A DNA stretch of 45,557 nt, taken from Chloroflexota bacterium. Lineage in GTDB: Bacteria; Chloroflexota; Dehalococcoidia; Lucifugimonadales; Lucifugimonadaceae. The translations under genes and the position numbers were made by a program. Position 1 is the first letter of the stretch. The number at the start of each line of letters is the position of its first letter. The notes under the pieces are model-generated. The model saw only the letters and a program-made list of their open reading frames with translations. It was not told the origin of the DNA and searched no databases. Positions 7,532 through 16,382 of the stretch are shown piece after piece. The stretch is taken from NCBI GenBank assembly GCA_027624075.1, contig JAQBUH010000017.1:1-45557 (forward strand), in the 5' to 3' direction.

Positions 7532-8929
7532 CTATAGAGACTTCTGCCAGACACCGTCTATGGCCTGCACACACGCCTCGATTGCCTGCTCCGCCGCGCC
7601 CGGCGCAAATGGACTCGTCGTCACCTCGTAGCCGCCCTCCGGATATGCGTAGCGCATCGGCATATAACCGAAGTAGCCGTTCGAGTAGCCGCCGAAAACG
7701 GTCCAGTCTGCGCTCGAGCGAGTCTTCACCTCAACACCGATCTCGGCGAACGGCTCGACAGGCAGTGCCACAAACGCTGTGTTGCCGATGCGCATGACCT
7801 GCACCGGCAGCTCGACGGAGCCTCCCGTGCCAAACACCTCGGCAATGTTCTGGGCGATGTACGCCCGCTTCGAGGGAAAGGCGGCTTTCTTGATCTCCTC
7901 GATGTCCGATGTCCTGCTGCGGACCGACTCGAGGTGCTGCTGGGCCGCGTTGAACTCTGCCCGTATCTGTTCAGGCGGAGGCAACTCCTTTGCGGGCAGA
8001 GTCACCATCTCGAACGTGACACCGAGCCGGTCGTCAGGCTCACCGGACTGCTCGTCAACATACATCCCGAGGTCGGCCCCGGAAGGCTCGATCTTCACAA
8101 GCCTCTCTTTGCGCGGCACAGGGTCCATGCCAAGCCGCACCCGTGACGCCTCAAGTCCCAGCCGTAGCCCTGCCCTCCGGTACACGGCCAGATCGCCTGT
8201 GAAGCCGTCTATCGGGCCGATATTACCGGCCGCTCCTTGCAGGAACAGGCATGTCCCGCCGACGTTCTCTTCGACAACCTTCCTTGTCATGCCGGGATAG
8301 TCCGGCGTGATGAGGCGGTTGTCCTGGGCCATGATTGTCGGGTGGCACGCGTAGTTCACGATCGTCGCTATCGGCGCGCCGTCCTCGCCGTCAAACCCGG
8401 TAACCAGCACCTCGTGGTCGACGAAACCGTCCCAGTCCCTGCCGGTGTAGCGAGTGCCGTCCGGAGTCTTCGGGCGGCGGTTGACGTTGATCTCGCACTG
8501 GCCTGACGCAGTGGTGACCCGTGCCAGTTTGGCGTTATCCTTTGCCGTATTAACTGCATCCACCGCTTTGGCCGGGATCGAGTTCAGCCATGGCTCGATC
8601 AGATCGGCCCCCTCGACGATCCAACTGACGCCTGTGACCGGGCCCGAGTGGGTGTGCGTGTAGGCGATGCGCAGGTTCTCGCGGGGAATCCCGCATCCAG
8701 ACGCAATGGCGTCCCTGAGATCGCGGTCCTGGCCAACGCTGACAATTCCGGTGTCGATGTCGAGTATCGCCAACTCAACGCTGCGCGCCTCGTTGCTGAC
8801 GTAGAGCACCGTGCAGTAGAGCGGCATATCGACGCCCTCGGCCCGCTGGTGTGTCTGCGCTCCCCAGCCTGCGTGGGCAATGCCGTCCGGTGGTGTGATA
8901 TCGGCTCTTGCGGTCCCTGCGATTAGCAT
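7532..8929 (-). CDS. Neutral/alkaline ceramidase-like hydrolase
   Basis: The 465-aa product resembles the N-terminal catalytic domain of neutral/alkaline non-lysosomal ceramidases, zinc enzymes that split the amide bond of ceramides. Visible motifs are GTARADITPP at the start, YTHTHSGP, NYACHPTIM and FLQGAAGNIGP, which carry the metal-binding histidines and the substrate-pocket region. No secretion signal is seen and the C-terminal immunoglobulin-like domain of classical ceramidases is absent, so the substrate may be another amide. I prefer the ATG at 8929 (MLIAGTARAD) because GGGGA lies just before it; an in-frame ATG at 8965 adds 12 residues but lacks a spaced SD. Confidence 0.85.
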   Translation of the reverse strand: MLIAGTARADITPPDGIAHAGWGAQTHQRAEGVDMPLYCTVLYVSNEARSVELAILDIDTGIVSVGQDRDLRDAIASGCGIPRENLRIAYTHTHSGPVTGVSWIVEGADLIEPWLNSIPAKAVDAVNTAKDNAKLARVTTASGQCEINVNRRPKTPDGTRYTGRDWDGFVDHEVLVTGFDGEDGAPIATIVNYACHPTIMAQDNRLITPDYPGMTRKVVEENVGGTCLFLQGAAGNIGPIDGFTGDLAVYRRAGLRLGLEASRVRLGMDPVPRKERLVKIEPSGADLGMYVDEQSGEPDDRLGVTFEMVTLPAKELPPPEQIRAEFNAAQQHLESVRSRTSDIEEIKKAAFPSKRAYIAQNIAEVFGTGGSVELPVQVMRIGNTAFVALPVEPFAEIGVEVKTRSSADWTVFGGYSNGYFGYMPMRYAYPEGGYEVTTSPFAPGAAEQAIEACVQAIDGVWQKSL

Positions 8930-9017
8930 TGTTTCCCCATGTGCTCCCGGTCTGAATATTGGCATCCTGGACTTAATCCGGCTGCGAGCGCCGCCCCGCC
9001 CCGTCCTGAAAACTCTA

Positions 9018-11717
9018 TTACCCTTCGCCCGCCTCTCGCTGCAGCCTGTACAGAGTGTTGATCGCCTCGAGCGGCGTCATCTCATCGATTCGCAGGTCCT
9101 TCAGGCTACGGACAACCGGCGACTCGGCGTTAAACAGCGGCAACTGCGGCGCCGGCGTCTGCCTGCCACCTGCGGCAGGCCGCTTGCCGTCTCTCTCAAG
9201 CTTCTCCAACAGGTCCCACGCCCTGGCCACAACAGGTTGCGGCATGCCTGCCAGCCGCGCCACGTGGACGCCGTAGCTGCGGTCTGCGCCACCTGGCACG
9301 ATACGCCGTAGGAACACTACCTCGTTCCCGTCCTCTGAGACGGCGACGCGGTAGTTTGCCGCACGCGGCAGCTCGTCCGCCAGCGCGGTCATCTCGTGGT
9401 AGTGCGTGGCAAACAGCGTCTTGCAGCCGAGCCGCGGGTCATTGTGGATGTGCTCGGCGACGGCGCGGGCTATCGCAAGGCCGTCATAGGTGCTCGTGCC
9501 GCGGCCAATCTCGTCCAGGACGGCCAGCGACCGCCGGGTCGCCTGGTTGAGTATCGAAGCGGTCTCAACCATCTCCACCATGAAGGTGGACTGGCCGCCT
9601 GCTATGTCGTCGCTCAGTCCGGCGCGGGTGAATATCCGGTCCGTGACTCCGAACCGTGCGTCTGCCGCCGGCACGAACGAGCCGGTCTGTGCCAGCAGCG
9701 CCAGCACTGCCACCTGACGGATATACGTTGACTTGCCGGACATGTTCGGCCCTGTGATGATCGCCACCTGCTGGCCGCCGCAAGAGAGGTCGGTGTCGTT
9801 TGGCACAAACCGGCCGGGGCCGAGCGCAGCCTCGACGACAGGATGACGTCCATCCTTCACGACAATTGCGTCGCTATCATCGACAACCGGTTTCACCCAG
9901 CCGTTCCTTGCCGCCGCCTCCGCCATGCTTGTGATTGCGTCCAGCCATGCGATCGCGGCGGCCGCGGCCATGATCTTCTCGCCGTGCGCCGCCAGCTCAC
10001 CGCAGACCCGGCGGAATATCGAACGCTCGAGTTCTGAGATCTGCTCGCCCGCGCCCAGTATCTTCGACTCCAGCTCTTTCAACCGTGGAGTGGTGAACCG
10101 CTCGCCGCCGGTCAACGTCTGCCGACGCTCGAACTCCTCGGGAACGCGGTCCAGGTTGGAGCGTGAGACCTCGATGTAGTAGCCGAACACGCGGTTGTAG
10201 CCAATCTTGAGGTTCTTGATGCCCGTCGTGTCCCGGGCGTCGCTCTCTATGGCGGCAATGGCGCCGCGGGCGTCCCTGGCAAGGGACCGGACCTCATCCA
10301 GAGCGGGGTCGAACCCGGCGCGTATGGCGTCTCCGTCACCTACTGCGCCAAGGGTGGCTGGCACCTCATCGTCTATAGCCGCCGAGAGCAGCGCCGCAGC
10401 CTCTCCGCATGGTCTCAGCCCGGCAAGCGGCCCTTGCGTCGCCGTTGATTTCGCGCCTTTTCGTGGAGGGCAGGCGATCTCGACCAGCCGTGGTATCCGG
10501 TCCAGGGAGCGGCCGAGCGACTTCAGATCCCGCGGAGTCGCCGTGAAGGTGCGCGCCCGGTTCAGGAGCCGTTCCAGGTCCGCTATTCCCCGCAGCGTCT
10601 CCCGGACATCGTTCCGGCGCGTGCCGTCACGCACGAATCCGTCGACCGCGTCTTGCCGGTTGTGAATCGCGTCCAGGTCCATCAGCGGCCTCGACAGCCA
10701 GCCTCGCAGCATCCTTGCGCCGGGAGCGGTACGGGTGTGGTCGAGTGTCGATAGCAATGTCGGCGCGCCGCTTTTTCCGCTCGAAGGCTCGAGCACCTCG
10801 AGGTCGCGTAGAGCGCGCCTGTCCAGCTTCATGAATTCGTCCGGGTGGAGCGTCCTCAGCGACGTCACCTGCGGCATTGCGCCGAGTTGAGTCCCCGCCA
10901 GGTAGTCGATCACTGCGCCCGCAGCCAGGGTGGCGACAGGTGAGTCGGCACAGCCGAACGCCTCAAGCGACTCGACGTTGAAGTGACGCTTGAGAAGGTC
11001 GCTTGCGATCCCGGCGTCGATGCGGGACTCGTCGATGTCGCGCAGCACGGCCTGTTCTCGTTGCGAAGCGTCGCCCGCGCTCGCTAACACGCCGCGCACG
11101 TTCTCGTCCGTCAGGAGCTCAGATGGCGCTAGCCGCTCGATCTCGCTCGAAAGCGCCGTCAGAGGCAGCTCCGACGTGACGAACTCTGATGTCGAGATGT
11201 CGATATAGGCGAGCCCCGCGCTCCGTCCGTCGCTCACTGCGGCGGCAAGGTAGTTGTTGCGGCCGCTGGCAAGTAGCGCCGGCTCCTGGACCGTGCCCGG
11301 CGTCACGACGCGCACGACGGCGCGGTCGACTATGCCTTTGGTCGTCGCGGGGTCAGAGACCTGCTCGGCAATCGCTATCTTCAGCCCGGACCTGACGAGC
11401 TTCGGCAGGTAGCCGTCGAGCGCGTGATGGGGGATACCGGCAAGCGCCGACTTCACACCGCCGCCAACGTCGCGAGATGTGAGGGCGATGCCAAGGATCT
11501 CTGCCATGCGGTGGGCATCTTCGTCGAACGTCTCGTAGAAGTCTCCCATGCGGAAGAGCAACAGCGCGTCTTTGTACTGTTCCTTGAAATGCAGGTACTG
11601 CCGGCGGCCGGGTGAGAGCCGGGCCGCGCTGCCGGACGTTTTCCCGGATGGCTTTTCGGGTGGTACGGCTGCACGGCCGACTGGCTTGGGCGAAGACTTT
11701 CCGTTCAGGCTGGGCAT
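9018..11717 (-). CDS. mutS: DNA mismatch repair protein MutS
   Basis: MutS recognises base mismatches and small loops after replication and starts repair with MutL. The 899-aa protein has the usual domain order. After a basic N-terminal extension of about 35 residues comes the mismatch-contacting F-x-E motif in RMGDFYETF. The core, lever and clamp follow. The ATPase has Walker A GPNMSGKST (656-664), then AGQSTFMVEM and Walker B LDEIGRGTSTYDG. The C-terminus ends in a helix-turn-helix dimerisation segment. A TAGAAT box six bases before the ATG suggests a leaderless transcript. The next gene upstream starts about 1 kb away, and no mutL is seen. Confidence 0.97.
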   Translation of the reverse strand: MPSLNGKSSPKPVGRAAVPPEKPSGKTSGSAARLSPGRRQYLHFKEQYKDALLLFRMGDFYETFDEDAHRMAEILGIALTSRDVGGGVKSALAGIPHHALDGYLPKLVRSGLKIAIAEQVSDPATTKGIVDRAVVRVVTPGTVQEPALLASGRNNYLAAAVSDGRSAGLAYIDISTSEFVTSELPLTALSSEIERLAPSELLTDENVRGVLASAGDASQREQAVLRDIDESRIDAGIASDLLKRHFNVESLEAFGCADSPVATLAAGAVIDYLAGTQLGAMPQVTSLRTLHPDEFMKLDRRALRDLEVLEPSSGKSGAPTLLSTLDHTRTAPGARMLRGWLSRPLMDLDAIHNRQDAVDGFVRDGTRRNDVRETLRGIADLERLLNRARTFTATPRDLKSLGRSLDRIPRLVEIACPPRKGAKSTATQGPLAGLRPCGEAAALLSAAIDDEVPATLGAVGDGDAIRAGFDPALDEVRSLARDARGAIAAIESDARDTTGIKNLKIGYNRVFGYYIEVSRSNLDRVPEEFERRQTLTGGERFTTPRLKELESKILGAGEQISELERSIFRRVCGELAAHGEKIMAAAAAIAWLDAITSMAEAAARNGWVKPVVDDSDAIVVKDGRHPVVEAALGPGRFVPNDTDLSCGGQQVAIITGPNMSGKSTYIRQVAVLALLAQTGSFVPAADARFGVTDRIFTRAGLSDDIAGGQSTFMVEMVETASILNQATRRSLAVLDEIGRGTSTYDGLAIARAVAEHIHNDPRLGCKTLFATHYHEMTALADELPRAANYRVAVSEDGNEVVFLRRIVPGGADRSYGVHVARLAGMPQPVVARAWDLLEKLERDGKRPAAGGRQTPAPQLPLFNAESPVVRSLKDLRIDEMTPLEAINTLYRLQREAGEG

Positions 11718-11729
11718 GACGGAATTCTA
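11718..11729 (-). promoter_or_regulatory. -10 box for a leaderless mutS transcript
   Basis: On the minus strand TAGAAT (11729-11724) is followed by six bases and then the mutS ATG, so transcription should begin at or beside the start codon. No SD is present. The -35 region is not convincing. Confidence 0.5.
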
Positions 11730-11828
11730 GCCGCCGTAAACGGCTTTGCGCAGCCGGCGCCTCTGATGTTGCAAGCGATTGCCGGGACGGGCGCCACCTT
11801 GCGCAACTCCGCTCGCATGGTAATGGCG

Positions 11829-12755
11829 CTAGTAGCGGATGTTGGCGACGTCTGTTGCCGCCCATCTGAGAGACGCGAACTTGCTGCCAGCGGGAACCTC
11901 AAACGCCATGAAGCCGGAGATCTGCTGCCCCGACTCAAGGACGCGGTTTCCCCACAGCGGGATGTCCAGGACGTTCAGCCGCGAGTCGACAGTCGAGCCT
12001 TCCGCTGGCCACTGGACCCGCTCGAAAATATCTATGGGTCTGACGGTGATGCCGTCCTCCGTAATCATCTCGACCGCGTCTGTGTCGATGGCAAGCGTGA
12101 CCGAGCCAGAGATCTGATTGGTCAAGGTGATGTTGACCCAGGCGATCGCCGTTCCCTCGCCTTCAGGGACGATTATCCACTTGCGAGGTACGCCTTCGCT
12201 GTCAATCGCGTCGTAGGTGACGTACGGCTGGACCTTCGGCAGCCCGGAGCGGACCCACAGGGTCCGGCCGGCGACGAAAAGCGGATCGCCTTTAGGCTCC
12301 ATTATCAGCATCAACGGCACCAGCACGAGCGCCGCGACAATCGAGAGCGTGGCGAGGCCAACGAGCACCCATGGCATGCTCTCCTTCGCGACACTGATCT
12401 GCCGGCGGGCCTGAACGACTCCCTGCCGGTCCACATCGAGGTATTCGGAGCCAGCCGCGCCCCTGAACTTCCCCGCCGGGCGGTAAGCGAGCACGACACG
12501 GGTGATGTCGTCGCTCATCGGCCGCGCGCTGGTGACCGTGTACTCCAACTCGAGGTTACGGATCCGCGGGCCGTAGTCGTACTTGTTGGACGCGGCATAG
12601 CCGATGGCCGCCTCAACCTGCCTGGGGAAGGCCTTCCTGGCCTCGTCCCCGGACAGGTCTCCCGGCGCCGAGGGCCGATCAACAGGCTGCCCGGCCGCGG
12701 TAGCGTCCATCTGTCCGCCGCTTGGCGCAACCATGTTTTTCTGCTCGTCGGTCAA
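11829..12755 (-). CDS. Conserved-looking single-pass membrane protein, unknown function
   Basis: I do not recognise this 308-aa protein. The first 120 residues are hydrophilic and probably cytoplasmic, containing a repeated pattern of charged, Ala-rich sequence (DEARKAFPRQVEAAIGYAA). One transmembrane helix spans about residues 128-152 (PWVLVGLATLS...). The C-terminal 150 residues are beta-rich and probably outside, ending in a segment (SGQQISGFMAFEVPAGSKFASLRW) that resembles extracellular DUF4352-like or FxLYD-type domains. There is no cysteine in the visible sequence. It is separated by 111 bases from the mutS start and by about 225 bases from the desulfurase gene. The antisense frame here is Arg/His/Asp-rich and rejected. 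Confidence 0.75.
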   Translation of the reverse strand: MTDEQKNMVAPSGGQMDATAAGQPVDRPSAPGDLSGDEARKAFPRQVEAAIGYAASNKYDYGPRIRNLELEYTVTSARPMSDDITRVVLAYRPAGKFRGAAGSEYLDVDRQGVVQARRQISVAKESMPWVLVGLATLSIVAALVLVPLMLIMEPKGDPLFVAGRTLWVRSGLPKVQPYVTYDAIDSEGVPRKWIIVPEGEGTAIAWVNITLTNQISGSVTLAIDTDAVEMITEDGITVRPIDIFERVQWPAEGSTVDSRLNVLDIPLWGNRVLESGQQISGFMAFEVPAGSKFASLRWAATDVANIRY

Positions 12756-12980
12756 CTGAGTTCTCCGTACTGGTTCAACTTCAGGAGTGCGTCACGCATC
12801 AAACCTCTGGCGGTCTGACGGGTGCCGGTCACACCAGATTGTTCGATCTAACGGGGCTGGTTGGATTCATCGCGGCCTTGTGAAGATGGGCGAACCCGGA
12901 CGAGCCTGACTGCCGCCACACGCGAGGGTGCATCGATGATTGTACTCGCGCCAGACAGCAAGGTTTACAGTTCGGTCTGC

Positions 12981-14147
12981 TCACATCGAGCGCAGCCGCT
13001 CCACCAACTCGGGCACGGCGGCTATCACTTCCTGGACTTCGGCTTCCGTAGACTCGCGTCCCAGTGAGAGACGCACCGAGCCGACGGCAAGCTCCGCAGA
13101 CAGGCCCATTGCGGTCAACACATGTGAGGGCTCAAGCGAGGCCGAGCTGCAGGCGGAGCCTGAAGACGCCGCGATGGCCCGGAAATCGAGGCCCAGCAGG
13201 ACCGGCTCCCCCTGGACTCCGGGGAAAGACAGGTTCGTGATATTTGAGATCCGGTGCTTGAGATCGCCGTTGACCTTTGTGTCAGGGAGACGCTCAAGAA
13301 TTCCCGCCTCGACCATGTCCCTGAGTTTGCCTGTGCGTGCGGTGAACTCCTCGCGCTCCTCATCTGCCAGCTCGAGCGCTCTTCCCATCGCAACAATATA
13401 GGGAACGTTTTCGGTGCCTGCCCTGCGCTGCCTCTCCTGTCCGCCGCCTGTCAGCAGAGGCTCAAGGGGTACGCCACGCCGGATGAAGAGCACGCCGACG
13501 CCCTTTGGCGCGTAGATCTTGTGGCCGGTCAGGGAGAGCAGGTCTACGCCGAGTTCCTTCGTGTCGAGCGACAGCTTGCCGGCCGCCTGCGCGGCATCCG
13601 TGTGCACCAGCACCTCGCCGCCAAGCTCTGCGGCGCGGGTTTTCACCAGCCGGGATATCCCGGCGATGTCCTGCACGGTGCCGACCTCGTTGTTGGCCAG
13701 CATGACGCTGACGATCAGCGTGTCCTTGCGGACCGCCTCCGCAACCGATTCCGGGTCGACCCGCCCCCCTTCGTCAACCGGCAGCACCGTGACATCGAAG
13801 CCATCCTTCTCAAGCTGCTCAAGCGGATGGAGCACAGAGTGGTGTTCAACGGCAGAGGTGATGATGTGTCTTCCGCGCTCTCGCATTGCGTATGCGACGC
13901 CCTTGAGCGCGGTGTTGTTGGACTCGGTGCCGTTTCCGGTGAAGACAACTTCGCTCGTGCGGCAATTCAGGACGGCGGCCACGCGTTCCCTGGCCTCCGC
14001 AACGCCGTCGCGTGCCTCCTGCGCCAGGGTGTAGATGCTTGACGGGTTGCCGAACCTCTCAGCGAAGTACGGCTGCATCGCGTCCATGACCTCCGGCCTG
14101 ACCGGCGTCGTCGCGGCGTGATCGAGATATATCGCTCGTTCGGCCAT
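12981..14147 (-). CDS. Cysteine desulfurase (NifS/IscS family)
   Basis: This PLP enzyme removes sulfur from cysteine as an enzyme-bound persulfide, for Fe-S clusters, tRNA thiolation and, in Sec-using organisms, possibly selenium delivery. The PLP lysine is Lys210 in [12 protein letters not shown], preceded by HTDAAQAAG. The active-site cysteine is Cys333 in [17 protein letters not shown], on the loop with an SSGSAC pattern typical of group I enzymes. With the start at 14147 ([15 protein letters not shown]), which has AGGA upstream, the protein has 388 residues, the normal length; a start at 14222 would add a non-conserved basic tail. No iscU or mnmA is adjacent. Confidence 0.94.
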   Translation of the reverse strand: MAERAIYLDHAATTPVRPEVMDAMQPYFAERFGNPSSIYTLAQEARDGVAEARERVAAVLNCRTSEVVFTGNGTESNNTALKGVAYAMRERGRHIITSAVEHHSVLHPLEQLEKDGFDVTVLPVDEGGRVDPESVAEAVRKDTLIVSVMLANNEVGTVQDIAGISRLVKTRAAELGGEVLVHTDAAQAAGKLSLDTKELGVDLLSLTGHKIYAPKGVGVLFIRRGVPLEPLLTGGGQERQRRAGTENVPYIVAMGRALELADEEREEFTARTGKLRDMVEAGILERLPDTKVNGDLKHRISNITNLSFPGVQGEPVLLGLDFRAIAASSGSACSSASLEPSHVLTAMGLSAELAVGSVRLSLGRESTEAEVQEVIAAVPELVERLRSM

Positions 14148-14306
14148 CAGGTTCCTGCGTTTCACGGCACTCGTTCGGCTATCGCTCTGCATTGGCCGGG
14201 CCAACCTTGTGCCGCAGACCAACGCCGCCCCCGCTGTCTTTCACGGTTAAAGACCATCGTAAACCCTCTCGCCCTGCGCAGGACCGCCAGAGCGCCCGTG
14301 AGGCCT

Positions 14307-14380
14307 GTCATGCTGAGCTTGACTCAGCGTCTCTCAAGAAAACGGTCAGCCGAGAGATTCTGAGTCAAGCTCAGAATGAC
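14307..14380. repeat. Long imperfect palindrome (REP/MITE-like element)
   Basis: Arms of 29 bases (14307-14335 and 14352-14380) match as reverse complements except for three positions and enclose a 16-base loop. The outer ends read GTCATGCTGAGCTTGACTC and its complement. Elements with GTCATTCTGAGCTTGACTCAG-like ends are familiar as dispersed repeats in bacterial genomes, so this is probably one copy of a family. It could fold as a strong hairpin in either transcript. Confidence 0.8.
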
Positions 14381-14433
14381 AGAAACAGCCCGCCCTCCAG
14401 CACACACACTCTCTCTTTTGGCAGGGAGGGATG

Positions 14434-14480
14434 GTGTCAACAGTCCATGAGTTATCAGGATAAGCCCGGTCTGCTGACAC
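14434..14480. repeat. Short imperfect inverted repeat
   Basis: GTGTCAACAGTCC (14434-14446) pairs with GGTCTGCTGACAC (14468-14480), 11 of 13 positions complementary, with a 21-base loop. Both arms are flanked by similar CTTTTGG text (near 14415 and 14484). It could be a second small repeat unit or an operator. Confidence 0.4.
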
Positions 14481-14636
14481 TTTCTTTTGGGACTCGGTTA
14501 CACTTGCGTGATTGTGCGGCGTGAAATCCACCGCACCCGAAACAGCCGTATCCAATCAGCGCAGCACCTGACTGTTGACCGCCCCGATCAGTTCCGGACG
14601 CCAGCGGCAAGAACGGTCTAACAGAGGGACCACGAC

Positions 14637-15608
14637 TTGATCAGACTTCAGCACATGTCGAAGAGCTACGGACCGTACCCGGCCGTCATCGATGTGTCTT
14701 TCGAGGTGCTGAAGGGCGAGATCGTCGGGTTCCTCGGGCCGAACGGCGCTGGCAAGACCACGACGATGCGCGTCCTGACCGGGTACACGCCACCGTCCGA
14801 GGGTGTTGTCACTGTCGCCGGCTACAACATAGAGTCCCACTCGCTGGACGCCCGCCGCCACATTGGCTATCTGCCGGAGACGGTCCCGCTATACCTGGAC
14901 ATGACGGTCACGGACTACCTCCACTACATGGGTCGCATCCGTGGCATGAACAGTTCGTGGATCAACGAGCGCCTGCCCAAGGTGATCGACGTCGTCAGGC
15001 TCGGCGACTACCGGAACACACTCGTCGGGCGGCTCTCCAAGGGCTTCCGTCAGCGTACCGGCATCGCGCAGGCCATCCTGCATGAGCCTGACGTGCTGAT
15101 CATGGACGAGCCGACCATTGGCATCGACCCGATCCAGGTGGTCGAGACGAGACAGCTGATCAGCGAGCTGGGATCGGAGCACACGCTCCTCCTGAGTTCC
15201 CACATTCTTCCCGAAGTGAGCATGATCTGTAAGCGGGTGCTGGTGATTAACGACGGCAGGATTGTGGCGGACGACAAGCCGTCTGCTCTGTCATCCCGCC
15301 TTCAACACGCAGAGCGCATCGAGCTTGGCGTCAAGAACGCGGAGCCGCGAGCGGTGATATCGGCGCTGCGAGACCTGAAGATGGTTGTGGACGCGCGTAC
15401 GGACAACCGGGCGGACCAGCAGCAGCGTGCGGAGGCCGAGAGCCGCCTGGCGCTTCTGGTAGACGCACGGCCGAACGCTCACGCCGCAGAGGCGATTGCG
15501 AAGCTGGTCGTGGATAGTGGCTGGGGGCTGACCAACCTGAACCCGCTTCCGCTGACGCTTGAAGAGATATTCCTGCAGCTTACGACGGAAGAGGAGTTGG
15601 AAAGCTAG
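14637..15608 (+). CDS. ABC transporter ATP-binding protein (GldA-like)
   Basis: The 323-aa ATPase powers an ABC-2-type export or membrane-remodelling system. It has Walker A GPNGAGKTTT (Lys40), signature LSKGFRQRTG (a variant of LSGGQ), Walker B VLIMDEPTIGID and the H-loop LLSSHILPEV. The C-terminal 90 residues form the accessory region common in drug- and GldA-type ATPases. The start is TTG with GAGGG eight bases upstream. It begins a four-gene set (spacings of three, six and three bases) that matches the gldA-gldF-gldG arrangement, so the four are almost surely co-transcribed. Confidence 0.9.
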   Translation: MIRLQHMSKSYGPYPAVIDVSFEVLKGEIVGFLGPNGAGKTTTMRVLTGYTPPSEGVVTVAGYNIESHSLDARRHIGYLPETVPLYLDMTVTDYLHYMGRIRGMNSSWINERLPKVIDVVRLGDYRNTLVGRLSKGFRQRTGIAQAILHEPDVLIMDEPTIGIDPIQVVETRQLISELGSEHTLLLSSHILPEVSMICKRVLVINDGRIVADDKPSALSSRLQHAERIELGVKNAEPRAVISALRDLKMVVDARTDNRADQQQRAEAESRLALLVDARPNAHAAEAIAKLVVDSGWGLTNLNPLPLTLEEIFLQLTTEEELES

Positions 15609-15611
15609 ATC

Positions 15612-16376
15612 GTGCTCACAAACATTGGTGTCATCGCGGGCAAAGAGATCCGCACATACTACGCATCCCCGATGGCCTATGTCGTGGCGGCTGCGTTCCT
15701 TGCCATAACAGGCTTCTTCTTCGTCGCATCGGTGTCGGACGCATTCTCAGAGGCGTCAATCCGCGGCTTTCTCGCAGGCGCCGTGTTCTTCATGATCTTC
15801 ATGTCCCCAGCGCTTACGATGCGGCTGATCGCGGAAGAGCAGAAGCTGGGGACGCTGGAGCTTCTCTTCACGTCTCCTGTGCGTGAGGCAGAGGTGGTCG
15901 TAGGAAAGTTCCTTTCCGCCTTCGTCATCCTGCTTGCGATGTTCGCTCTCTCACTCTTCTTCGTGCTGCTGCTCTACATCTACGGCGTGCCGGACAGCGG
16001 CCCGATCGCCAGCGGTTATCTCGGACTCATTTTGTACGGCGCGGCGACACTGTCCGTTGGAATCTTTGCGTCTTCGCTCAGCTCGAACCAGATCGTCGGG
16101 CTGGTTGTCGGCGCAGGAATCCTTACGGCGCTCACCCTGATCGATTTTGTGTCAGAGCGGATCACCGGCACAGCGCAGGAGGTGCTGAACGGGTTCCAGC
16201 TTGGCGCATCGTTCTCTGTGTTCGACTTCGACAGCTTTGGCGTCGCCCAGGGCGGTCACTTCGCCGACTTTGCCCGTGGAATCATCTCGCTCGGTGACAT
16301 CGCCTTCTATCTCTCGCTAACAGGCGTCTTCCTGATACTCACCGTCGTAGTGCTAGAAGCTAGAAGGCTGCGCTAA
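15612..16376 (+). CDS. ABC-2 type permease (GldF-like)
   Basis: The 254-aa membrane subunit has six hydrophobic segments and the short cytoplasmic start IGVIAGKEIRTYYASPMAYV typical of ABC-2/GldF permeases. The intracellular loop RLIAEEQKLGTLELLFTSPV is the conserved coupling motif. The start is GTG, three bases after the stop of the ATPase gene. It should pair with that ATPase; the transported substrate is unknown. Confidence 0.9.
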   Translation: MLTNIGVIAGKEIRTYYASPMAYVVAAAFLAITGFFFVASVSDAFSEASIRGFLAGAVFFMIFMSPALTMRLIAEEQKLGTLELLFTSPVREAEVVVGKFLSAFVILLAMFALSLFFVLLLYIYGVPDSGPIASGYLGLILYGAATLSVGIFASSLSSNQIVGLVVGAGILTALTLIDFVSERITGTAQEVLNGFQLGASFSVFDFDSFGVAQGGHFADFARGIISLGDIAFYLSLTGVFLILTVVVLEARRLR

Positions 16377-16382
16377 CCGTCT

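Larger units (their letters stand above)
14148..14636. other. Intergenic region with palindromic repeats
   Basis: About 490 bases between the divergent desulfurase gene and the ABC cluster. It holds a long imperfect hairpin (14307-14380) and a second loose inverted repeat (14434-14480). Downstream of these a weak promoter for the ABC genes is possible (CTGACA near 14474 and TACACT near 14500). No protein gene is convincing. Confidence 0.6.

Noticed and set aside
11766-12818. 350-codon open frame on the plus strand opposite the membrane protein gene
   Set aside because: Arg/Asp/His-rich antisense composition with no membrane segment; the minus-strand frame has a clear helix and normal composition.
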